Shown piece by piece: positions 1 through 5,736 of a stretch of 5,790 nucleotides of DNA. How positions within the stretch are numbered: position 1 is the stretch's first letter; each line of letters opens with the position of its first letter. The DNA is taken from positions 1 to 5,790 of the forward strand of contig CAMTOW010000155.1 in NCBI GenBank assembly GCA_947074245.1. Reading direction: 5' to 3'. Position numbers and translations under genes: made by a program. This DNA comes from an uncultured Bacteroidales bacterium (GTDB lineage Bacteria > Bacteroidota > Bacteroidia > Bacteroidales > JAUNSR01). The notes below the pieces were generated by a model that saw only the letters and a program-made list of their open reading frames with translations, searched no databases and was not told the origin of the DNA.

Positions 1-48
1 CGAGATTCTCCGGAGTGACTGGAGTTCAGACGTGTGCTCTTCCGATCT
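1..48 (+). other. Illumina TruSeq adapter remnant (P7 end, 8-base index, read-2 primer site); not genomic
   Basis: Bases 1-6 (CGAGAT) are the 3' end of the Illumina P7 sequence. Bases 7-14 (TCTCCGGA) are an 8-base i7 index; its reverse complement TCCGGAGA is, from memory, TruSeq HT index D702. Bases 15-48 match the complete 34-base TruSeq read-2 primer site, which begins GTGACTGGAG and ends CTTCCGATCT. The three parts are contiguous and in library order, so chance is excluded. Genomic sequence starts at base 49, directly after the adapter ligation junction. The stretch also opens a false reading frame from the GTG at 15 into the truncated aroQ gene. It should be trimmed and not read as biology. 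Confidence 0.99.
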
Positions 49-443
49 ACCTCAATCTGTTAGGAACAAGAGAGAGGTCTGTATATGGTGATATTCCCTT
101 TGAAGAATATTTCAATCAATTGCAACGCCGTTATCCATCTATCAACATCGTTTATTTTCAGTCAAATATCGAAGGCGTCCTCATTGATAAGATTCACGAG
201 TATGGTTTTTCATACGACGGTATTATCTTGAATGCGGGGGCGTACACCCATACTTCGATAGCAATTGCCGATGCGATTCGGGCAGTTTCCGCTCCGGTCG
301 TAGAAGTTCATATTTCCAATGTCCATGCACGCGAGTCTTTTCGCCATCAGTCGATGATCGCATCAGCGTGCCGAGGCGTGATTGCCGGTTTCGGCCTGGA
401 TTCTTATCGTCTTGCGATAGAGTCTTTTACAGGGTCTCTTTAA
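49..443 (+). CDS. aroQ: 3-dehydroquinate dehydratase, type II (5'-truncated)
   Basis: This cytoplasmic enzyme converts 3-dehydroquinate to 3-dehydroshikimate, the third step of the shikimate pathway to aromatic amino acids and chorismate. The type II family is a small flavodoxin-like fold of about 140-150 residues that forms dodecamers. Visible family motifs are LNLLGTRE with VYG (the catalytic Arg and Tyr of the active-site loop), LNAGAYTHTS (Asn and His), EVHISNVHARESFRH (Glu, catalytic His and substrate-binding Arg) and the C-terminal GFGLDSYRLA. The gene ends with TAA at 441-443. The 5' end is missing: the family normally starts with about nine more residues ending in an N-G-P before NLNLLG. 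The first genomic bases are AC of what was probably an AAC Asn codon. A frame is open back to GTG at 15, but its 12 leading residues (MTGVQTCALPIY) are adapter translation. It lies 62 bases upstream of pyk on the same strand. Confidence 0.96.
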
Positions 444-505
444 ACCGAATCGGTAATCGGATGTTATATTTATAAGAATCAACAGATATTTTATTATTAG
501 ATTGT

Positions 506-1969
506 ATGTCAAAGCACACTAAAATTGTAGCGACAGTTTCGGATTTGCGCTGTGAAGTTGAATTTATCCGCGCATTATTTGAAAATGGAATGAACGTAGT
601 TCGTATGAACTCCGCGCATCTGAACGAAGAAGGTTTCAACAAGATCATCAACAACGTTCGTGCAGTATCGAATAAAATTCCGATTTTGATGGATACGAAA
701 GGTCCAGAGTTGAGAACGACAGCTATCGAAAACGAAGGCCGTATCGACTTCATTACCGGAGATGTTGTGAAATTCGTCGGAAATCCTGACGTATTGACTA
801 CCAAAGATCAGATCGCCATCAACTATACGAGCTTCGTAAAAGATCTTTCTGTTGGCGGCCATATCTTGATCGACGACGGAGAACTTGAATTCCGTGTTAC
901 GGAAAAAAACGACGATTATCTGGTTGCCGTAGCAGAAAACAACGGAGAGCTTGGCGCACGTAAAAGCGTGAACGTACCGGGTGTACGCATCAGCCTTCCT
1001 TCCCTGACCGAAAAGGATAAACGCAATATCCTTCACGGTATCAAAATGAATATTGACTTTATCGCTCACTCATTCGTTCGTACGAAACAGGATATCTTGG
1101 ACATTCAGGAGATTCTTGATGCGCACAACAGTTCGATCAAAATCATTGCGAAGATCGAAAACCAAGAGGGTGTTGATAACATAGATGAGATCCTAGAGGT
1201 AGCATACGGTGTAATGGTTGCACGTGGTGACTTGGGTATCGAAGTTCCGCAGGAAAAAATTCCGGGAATTCAGCGTATCCTGATCAAAAAATGTGTTCAG
1301 GCTAAGAAACCGGTAATCGTGGCGACACAGATGCTTCACTCGATGATTAAAAATCCGCGTCCGACTCGCGCCGAAGTTACGGATATCGCGAATGCGATCT
1401 ATTACCGTACCGATGCGTTGATGTTGAGCGGGGAGACTGCTTACGGTAAATATCCGGTCGAAGCGGTTGCTACGATGGCTAAAGTTGCCGAAGAAGCTGA
1501 AAAAACGAAACTGTCTGAAAACGATATCCGCGTGCCGATGAGCCACGAAGAGATCGACGTGACGGCTTTCCTTTCAAAACAGGCTGTAAAAGCAGAAGCG
1601 AAACTTGGTTTGGCAGCGGTTGTTACCGATAGCTATACAGGTCGTACGGCTCGTAATATCGCGGCTTATCGTGGTAAAACGCCTACGTTCGCTTTGTGTT
1701 ACAACGAAAAAGTAATGCGCGAATTGGCTCTTTCTTACGGAGTGTTCCCGCTTTATCAGGAAGAAAAGAAAACGACTCGCGAATATCTGTTCGTAGGTCT
1801 GAATCGTCTGATCCAGAAAGGTCTTCTGAAAGAATCAGATATGATCGCTTATCTTGGTGGTAGCTACGGTGAAGGTGGTGGAACTACTTTCCTTGAAATC
1901 AACAAAGTAAGCAAAGTGTTTTCAGAGTACGATAAATACGAATTGCCGAATCTCGAAACAGAAATGTAA
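506..1969 (+). CDS. pyk: pyruvate kinase
   Basis: It catalyses the last step of glycolysis, phosphoenolpyruvate plus ADP to pyruvate plus ATP, in the cytoplasm. The 487 residues cover the usual A/B/C domain layout. The N-terminal barrel strand holds R33 and N35 of the nucleotide/K+ site, and DTKGPELR (63-70) follows. The B lid runs roughly from 72 to 165. The signature IIAKIENQEG (213-222) holds catalytic K216 and the metal ligand E218, and VARGDLGIEVP (238-248) holds D242. ATQM (273-276) holds the active-site Thr274, and LMLSGETA (305-312) follows. The C domain ends with a GGGTTFLEI element (457-465) at the place of the effector loop. E68 is the residue typical of K+-dependent enzymes. The usual Ser of the RxNFSH motif is Ala37 (RMNSAH). 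The ATG at 506 gives MSKHTKIVAT, the expected family start; no clear Shine-Dalgarno is present. A TATATTTA at 465-472 is a weak -7-like box without a convincing -33. The stop TAA overlaps the next gene's ATG. Confidence 0.98.
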   Translation: MSKHTKIVATVSDLRCEVEFIRALFENGMNVVRMNSAHLNEEGFNKIINNVRAVSNKIPILMDTKGPELRTTAIENEGRIDFITGDVVKFVGNPDVLTTKDQIAINYTSFVKDLSVGGHILIDDGELEFRVTEKNDDYLVAVAENNGELGARKSVNVPGVRISLPSLTEKDKRNILHGIKMNIDFIAHSFVRTKQDILDIQEILDAHNSSIKIIAKIENQEGVDNIDEILEVAYGVMVARGDLGIEVPQEKIPGIQRILIKKCVQAKKPVIVATQMLHSMIKNPRPTRAEVTDIANAIYYRTDALMLSGETAYGKYPVEAVATMAKVAEEAEKTKLSENDIRVPMSHEEIDVTAFLSKQAVKAEAKLGLAAVVTDSYTGRTARNIAAYRGKTPTFALCYNEKVMRELALSYGVFPLYQEEKKTTREYLFVGLNRLIQKGLLKESDMIAYLGGSYGEGGGTTFLEINKVSKVFSEYDKYELPNLETEM

Positions 1970-2610
1970 TGAATGACGAGCTTTTGGAGCAGTACATTCT
2001 GAATCATATCGATGACGAAGGCGATTATCTCCGGCAGGTAAACCGGCAAACCCACGTACGAATGCTTAAGCCTCGTATGTGTTCGGGTCATCTTCAGGGC
2101 CGCATCTTAAAGATGCTGTGTCAGTTGGTTCAACCGCGCTATATTCTTGAGTTGGGAACCTTTAGTGGTTATTCCGCGCTCTGTATGGCCGAATCATTGG
2201 CGAATGATCCTCTTGCCGAATTGCATACTATCGATATCGACGACGAATTGGAAGAATTCACTTCCGGAATCTTCGAAAACTCCGAATATGCCGATAAGAT
2301 TCATTTCCACATCGGCGATGCGATGGATATCATCCCGACTATCGACCGGATGTTTGATGTCGTTTTTATCGACGCCAACAAGCGGATCTACAGCGAATAT
2401 TATGATTTGATATTCGATAAGGTTCGGAGCGGAGGTCTTATCATTGCCGACAATACCCTCTGGGATGGTAAAGTCGTACAGGATCCCTTGCCGCGCGATG
2501 CGCAGTCTCGCGGAATCCTGAGCTTTAACGATAAGATTGCAGCCGACGAGCGAGTAGAGAAGGTGATATTGCCTCTTCGAGACGGAATGACACTTATCCG
2601 AAAAAAATAA
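1969..2610 (+). CDS. class I SAM-dependent O-methyltransferase, COMT / Methyltransf_3 type
   Basis: A 213-residue cytoplasmic methyltransferase of the catechol/caffeoyl-CoA O-methyltransferase family. It is predicted to move a methyl group from S-adenosylmethionine to a hydroxyl, usually with Mg2+. The N-terminal RMLKPRMCSGHLQGR (31-45) is typical of the family. SAM motif I is ELGTFSGYSALC (61-72). The acidic end of strand 2 is HTIDID (86-91), which binds the ribose. GDA at 116-118 contacts adenine. The predicted metal ligands are D135 in FIDANK and D161/N162 in IADNTLWDGKV. All expected catalytic positions are present, so the enzyme looks functional. The physiological substrate cannot be told from sequence. 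The start ATG (1969-1971) shares its A with the pyk stop (TAATG), which suggests translation by reinitiation after pyk. A hairpin with a T-run follows the stop codon by 8 bases. Confidence 0.93.
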   Translation: MNDELLEQYILNHIDDEGDYLRQVNRQTHVRMLKPRMCSGHLQGRILKMLCQLVQPRYILELGTFSGYSALCMAESLANDPLAELHTIDIDDELEEFTSGIFENSEYADKIHFHIGDAMDIIPTIDRMFDVVFIDANKRIYSEYYDLIFDKVRSGGLIIADNTLWDGKVVQDPLPRDAQSRGILSFNDKIAADERVEKVILPLRDGMTLIRKK

Positions 2611-2618
2611 AACAATAT

Positions 2619-2655
2619 GCGGGTTGTGAATCTGATTCGCAACCCGCTGCTTTTT
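2619..2655 (+). terminator. hairpin with T-run between the methyltransferase gene and rbfA
   Basis: Arms 2619-2632 (GCGGGTTGTGAATC) and 2634-2647 (GATTCGCAACCCGC) are complementary over 14 positions with one G-T pair. Because only one base separates them, the real loop would open the innermost 2-3 pairs. Two bases after a TGC, five T residues follow (2651-2655). This has the form of an intrinsic terminator, but rbfA starts only 11 bases after the T-run, so it may be leaky or act as an rbfA leader structure. No Bacteroidetes-type promoter is visible between it and rbfA. Confidence 0.8.
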
Positions 2656-2666
2656 AATAATGATAT

Positions 2667-2999
2667 ATGGAAACAACCAGACAAAGTAAAATCGGACGTC
2701 TTCTTCAGAAAGAACTGAGCGAGGAACTCCGTCTTCAGACCAGCAAGACGCATGGTGTCTTGATCTCGGTGAGCGCCGTGCGCGTCAGCCCCGATCTGGG
2801 TATCGCCAAAGCATATCTGAGCATTTTTCCTTCCGATAAAGCACAGGAAATCCTTCAGAACTTGCAGAAAAATACTAAAGAGATCCGTTATGCGATCGCT
2901 CAGAAAGTGCGATTCCAGCTTCGTAAAATGCCTGAATTGGTGTTTTATCTCGACGATTCACTGGATTATATCGAGAAAATCGATTCTCTGTTAAAATAA
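2667..2999 (+). CDS. rbfA: 30S ribosome-binding factor RbfA
   Basis: RbfA is a small cytoplasmic assembly factor that binds the 30S subunit near the 5' end of 16S rRNA and is needed for late 16S maturation. In E. coli it is known as a cold-shock protein. The 110 residues match the family's usual length and its type II KH-like fold: an N-terminal helix with RQSKIGRLLQKELSEEL (5-21), the strand signature VRVSPDLGIAKAYLSIF (38-54), a helix around 58-85, and the C-terminal KMPELVFYLDDSLDYIEKID (87-106). The start is the ATG at 2667, giving METTRQSKIG, in register with the family; no Shine-Dalgarno is visible. The gene is wedged between two hairpin/T-run structures, with only 11 bases between the upstream T-run and its start. 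It either depends on readthrough from pyk and the methyltransferase gene or has a promoter I do not recognise. Confidence 0.96.
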   Translation: METTRQSKIGRLLQKELSEELRLQTSKTHGVLISVSAVRVSPDLGIAKAYLSIFPSDKAQEILQNLQKNTKEIRYAIAQKVRFQLRKMPELVFYLDDSLDYIEKIDSLLK

Positions 3000-3011
3000 A
3001 AAGATTAAATT

Positions 3012-3051
3012 CAGCGTCTTATAGAATCAGCTCTTACGACGCTGTTTTTTT
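3012..3051 (+). terminator. intrinsic terminator after rbfA
   Basis: A 7-base-pair stem, CAGCGTC (3012-3018) with GACGCTG (3038-3044), is followed directly by seven T residues (3045-3051). The loop is long at 19 bases, so it is weaker than the other hairpins here. It lies 12 bases after the rbfA stop and leaves 36 bases before the next start codon. Confidence 0.75.
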
Positions 3052-3087
3052 ATAATCCAACCTCATTACCGATATTAATCACAGGAT

Positions 3088-4314
3088 ATGAACCTCCCTT
3101 TCCGTCTGGCCAAACGCTATCTGATCTCAAAGAAATCCCACAATGCCATCAATATTATTTCGATGGTGTCGGTCTGTGGTGTGGCAGTCATTACGATGGC
3201 TCTCATCTGCACCCTTTCCGTCTACAACGGTTTTCAAGATCTGATTTCGCGGCTTTACTCTACGCTCGATCCCGAACTCAAGATCGAACTTGTCAAAGGG
3301 AAAACCTTTCATACATCCGATTCGTTGATTGCTGCTGTACGCCGTATGCCCGAAGTTGACGTTTTTTCCGAAATTCTCGAAGAAAACGCTTTGGTCAGCT
3401 ACAACGGACGTCAGCTTCCTGCGACGGTCAAAGGCGTATCTGCCAATTACGAACGCCTTACGGAGATAGACAGCATCATCCACAACGGGCAGTTTCTTCT
3501 TACCGACGGAGTGGTCGATTATGCCACGGTCGGTATCGGTCTGGCTTCCCAACTCGGAGTCAACGCCGGCTTCGTAAAACCGATTGATATCTATGTTCCG
3601 CAGCGCACCGGTAAGATCAATATGAGCAATCCTTCCGAATCTTTTCTGGAAGGGCAGCTGTTTGTCGGTGGCGTATTTCGCGTCAATCAGGCGCAATATG
3701 ACGATCAATACATTCTTTCCTCCATCGATTTCGCTCGATCTCTCTTCGGGAGCCCGACGCTTGTTTCCTCCATCGAATTGCGTTTGCGTCCCGGTGTGAA
3801 CCCATCCTCATTTCAGAAGAAGCGTCGGGCCATGCTCGGAGGTAATTTTAAAGTACTGAACCGGATGGAGCAGCAGGCCGAATCGTTCCGGATTATGCAG
3901 ATCGAAAAGTGGATGACTTTTTTGATTCTCGTATTTATCCTCATGATCGCTACATTCAATGTGATCGGTTCTCTTTCGATGCTGATCATCGATAAACAGG
4001 CCGATATCGAAACGCTGAAAAAACTGGGAGCCGATGATTCATTCATTCGTCGCGTCTTTATGATCGAAGGAATCATGATATCCGGAATCGGAGCCTCAAT
4101 CGGTATCACTCTCGGTATTCTTCTTTGCTGGCTGCAACAGCACTTCGGAATTCTGCGTTTGGGCGATGCGAGCGGTATGTTTATCATCGATTCCTATCCG
4201 GTCAAACTGGTTTGGACCGATATCTTCGGTGTGATCCTGACCGTTTCCGTACTCGGATTCTTCGCGGCCATCTATCCCGTACGAGCTTTAAGCACCCCAA
4301 AAGAACGAAAATAA
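3088..4314 (+). CDS. FtsX-like ABC transporter permease, LolC/LolE family (lipoprotein release)
   Basis: This is predicted to be the inner-membrane subunit of a Lol-type ABC transporter, which extracts outer-membrane lipoproteins from the inner membrane using the ATPase LolD. The 408 residues match LolC/LolE in length and layout. A short cytoplasmic N-terminus ends in RYLISKKSHNAINIISMVS (10-28), a hallmark of this family. A first membrane segment lies at about 22-44, and a large periplasmic MacB-type domain at about 47-270. Three more membrane segments lie at about 275-300, 324-348 and 377-398. The conserved cytoplasmic loop DKQADIETLKKLGA (302-315), the likely contact with the ATPase, lies between segments 2 and 3. 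No ATP-binding motifs are present and no lolD is in the window. The start ATG at 3088 is preceded by ACAGGAT, too close to be a normal ribosome site. LolC and LolE cannot be told apart here, and many Bacteroidota are annotated with single or divergent copies. It ends 113 bases from a convergent gene. Confidence 0.9.
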   Translation: MNLPFRLAKRYLISKKSHNAINIISMVSVCGVAVITMALICTLSVYNGFQDLISRLYSTLDPELKIELVKGKTFHTSDSLIAAVRRMPEVDVFSEILEENALVSYNGRQLPATVKGVSANYERLTEIDSIIHNGQFLLTDGVVDYATVGIGLASQLGVNAGFVKPIDIYVPQRTGKINMSNPSESFLEGQLFVGGVFRVNQAQYDDQYILSSIDFARSLFGSPTLVSSIELRLRPGVNPSSFQKKRRAMLGGNFKVLNRMEQQAESFRIMQIEKWMTFLILVFILMIATFNVIGSLSMLIIDKQADIETLKKLGADDSFIRRVFMIEGIMISGIGASIGITLGILLCWLQQHFGILRLGDASGMFIIDSYPVKLVWTDIFGVILTVSVLGFFAAIYPVRALSTPKERK

Positions 4315-4352
4315 TCGATCACCGATCTTTTCGGTATGATCCATAAAATAAG

Positions 4353-4391
4353 CAGTCCCCGCCATTCGAACTCATCGAATAGCGGGGACTG
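4353..4391. terminator. bidirectional intrinsic terminator between convergent genes
   Basis: The outer arms CAGTCCCCGC (4353-4362) and GCGGGGACTG (4382-4391) pair over 10 bases. After a C/A mismatch, ATTCGA (4364-4369) pairs with TCGAAT (4375-4380) around the loop ACTCA. On the minus strand the hairpin runs into CTTATTTTA, a reasonable T-rich tail for the guanylyltransferase gene. On the plus strand the tail is TTGTCGTTT, weaker but serviceable for the permease gene. This is the most stable hairpin in the window by inspection and sits in the middle of the 113-base convergent gap. Confidence 0.88.
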
Positions 4392-4427
4392 TTGTCGTTT
4401 GAAGAATCGGTTACCGATACGAACGTA

Positions 4428-5504
4428 TCAAATAAACGTATCTCCGTATTTTATCTTCGCATCCGTCACGAACTGGCGAATCCGTTGCTCATCGTCTTTT
4501 TTGCAAATCATCAACACGTTATTGTCTTCGGCCACAATATAGTCCTCCAATCCCTGAATTACCACCAAGTGATCGTTCGATAACGATACGATGTTGTTTT
4601 TGCTCTCATAGGCCATCGTTTTACATTTCAAGCTCACGTTATTGTCTTCGTCTTTTTCCGACAATTCATAAAGCGAACCCCATGTTCCCAGATCCGACCA
4701 TCCAAAATTGGATTCCGCTACGAAAACGTTCGTCGCTTTCTCCATCACGCCGAAATCGATCGAAATATTCGGGCAGGCAGGGAATGTATTTTCGATGAAC
4801 CCTTTTTCATGCTCTGTATTATAGAGCCCGCGCCCACCGTCAAATCGAGTCGCGATCTCGGGCTGATGCTCACGTAGCGCGTCCATGATCGAATTCACAT
4901 GCCAGATGAATACGCCCGAATTCCACAAAAACTCGCCACTTTGCAGAAATACCTGCGCCAGTTCCTGATTTGGTTTTTCGGTAAAGGTTTTTACCTTTCT
5001 ATAATCGTCCCGGCTTTCATCATCCATCTGGATGTAACCATACCCCGTCTCCGGGCGATTCGGTTTGATCCCCAAGGTAAGTAATACAGGATGGTTGCGC
5101 GTAAATTCCAGTCCGTTTTGAATCGTTGCACGAAAATCCTCTTCATTGATGATCAGATGATCGGAAGGAGATACGACGATATTTGCATCCGGATTCATTT
5201 CCTGAATGTGATACGTTGCCCATGCGATGCACGGAGCCGTATTTCTCTTTTGAGGTTCAAGCAGGATCTGATTGGGTTTTAACTGGGGAAGTTGTTCTTT
5301 GATAATATCCTCATACATCTCGTTCGTCACCACATAGATATTCTCCGTAGGAATGATCTTGTTGAAACGATCGAAAGTCATCTGCAGTAATGATTTGCCG
5401 GTGCCGAAAAAGTCAAGAAACTGTTTAGGTCGGTTCGTTCGGCTGATTGGCCAAAAGCGGCTTCCGATACCACCACTCATTATGATGCAATAGTTGTTGT
5501 TCAT
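4428..5504 (-). CDS. manC: mannose-1-phosphate guanylyltransferase (GDP-mannose pyrophosphorylase), single-domain
   Basis: It joins mannose 1-phosphate and GTP to give GDP-mannose and pyrophosphate in the cytoplasm. GDP-mannose supplies mannose, and through GDP-fucose also fucose, for capsule, O-antigen and protein glycans. The 358 residues contain the nucleotidyltransferase signature GGIGSRFWPISR (11-22) and the RPKQF lysine K27. Further motifs are EPQKRNTAPCIAWA (83-96), the metal/sugar-binding SPSDHLI (112-118), GYGYI (154-158), FTEKP (174-178), WNSGVFIW (194-201), IDFGVMEKA (249-257) and GWSDLGTW (268-275). It lacks the C-terminal cupin isomerase domain of the long (about 470-residue) bifunctional ManC/AlgA enzymes, so mannose-6-phosphate isomerase must be supplied elsewhere. 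The start ATG at 5504-5502 gives MNNNYCIIMSGG, the expected start; the next Met is already at residue 9, next to the signature. The stop TGA is at 4430-4428. The gene stands alone, facing the permease gene and diverging from the tRNA. The symbol manC follows common usage for this family. Confidence 0.95.
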   Translation of the reverse strand: MNNNYCIIMSGGIGSRFWPISRTNRPKQFLDFFGTGKSLLQMTFDRFNKIIPTENIYVVTNEMYEDIIKEQLPQLKPNQILLEPQKRNTAPCIAWATYHIQEMNPDANIVVSPSDHLIINEEDFRATIQNGLEFTRNHPVLLTLGIKPNRPETGYGYIQMDDESRDDYRKVKTFTEKPNQELAQVFLQSGEFLWNSGVFIWHVNSIMDALREHQPEIATRFDGGRGLYNTEHEKGFIENTFPACPNISIDFGVMEKATNVFVAESNFGWSDLGTWGSLYELSEKDEDNNVSLKCKTMAYESKNNIVSLSNDHLVVIQGLEDYIVAEDNNVLMICKKDDEQRIRQFVTDAKIKYGDTFI

Positions 5505-5544
5505 CTATTAGCTTATTTAAAAAAATATGGAAAACATCCGAAAA

Positions 5545-5557
5545 CCGCATCATGCGG
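5545..5557 (-). promoter_or_regulatory. palindrome/hairpin in the guanylyltransferase leader
   Basis: CCGCAT (5545-5550) and ATGCGG (5552-5557) are perfect inverted repeats around one base. Read on the minus strand the hairpin is followed by TTTTCGG and, further on, by a T7 run (5525-5519, read in the minus direction) just before the start codon. As RNA the stem would be 4-5 pairs with a 3-5 base loop. It could be a short attenuator-like hairpin or a protein-binding palindrome. Function is not shown by sequence alone. Confidence 0.4.
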
Positions 5558-5600
5558 CTCAGATTACCTAACGGTATATTTATGAATATATTATGTAGAG

Positions 5601-5634
5601 CGAATGTATGAAATAAAATGCTGATAGAGACAAA
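5601..5634 (-). promoter_or_regulatory. weak candidate promoter for the guanylyltransferase gene
   Basis: On the minus strand TTTG (5634-5631) is followed after 22 bases by TACATTCG (5608-5601), which matches seven of eight positions of the Bacteroidetes -7 box TAnnTTTG. The spacer is longer than the usual 19-21 bases, so this is a tentative call. It would give a leader of roughly 90 bases that includes the palindrome at 5545-5557. Confidence 0.25.
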
Positions 5635-5668
5635 ACCTCTATTTTTTTTGAAAAAAACGCGCCTAATA

Positions 5669-5699
5669 TTTGCAGGTAATAGTTTTTTCACTACTTTTG
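5669..5699 (+). promoter_or_regulatory. Bacteroidetes-type (sigma-ABfr) promoter for tRNA-Leu
   Basis: TTTG (5669-5672) is the -33 element and TACTTTTG (5692-5699) is an exact match to the -7 consensus TAnnTTTG, with the consensus 19-base spacer. Transcription would start a few bases downstream of 5699, about 30 bases before the mature tRNA 5' end at 5737. The T8/A7 tract at 5642-5657 lies just upstream and may help as an AT-rich upstream element. Confidence 0.85.
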
Positions 5700-5736
5700 C
5701 AACGTCGAAAGGAAATAACGACAACCGAAACCATTT

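Noticed and set aside
15..443. Complete aroQ starting at GTG 15
   Set aside because: The GTG and the next eleven codons are Illumina adapter; the true start lies beyond the contig end.
575..1069. 164-residue open frame on the minus strand inside pyk (also 427-804 and 1193-1546)
   Set aside because: It lies fully antisense to a clearly conserved gene, resembles no family I know, and has the Phe/Arg/Asn-rich composition typical of a reverse-strand shadow of this codon usage.
1969..2610. Naming the methyltransferase as caffeoyl-CoA or catechol specific
   Set aside because: The fold family and metal site are clear, but substrate specificity cannot be read from the sequence and plant or animal substrates are implausible here.
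3127..3708. 193-residue open frame on the minus strand inside the permease gene
   Set aside because: Antisense shadow of the conserved LolC/LolE periplasmic domain, with no recognisable motifs and no promoter or start context.
4336..4583. Small plus-strand open frames over the convergent terminator and the 3' end of the guanylyltransferase gene
   Set aside because: They translate through the terminator hairpin and then antisense to a conserved gene; no start context or homology.
5425..5724. 99-residue open frame on the minus strand spanning the divergent gap and the start of the guanylyltransferase gene
   Set aside because: It runs out of frame into the conserved nucleotidyltransferase signature, covers the tRNA promoter on the other strand, and its composition follows the AT-rich DNA. 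I see no family resemblance.
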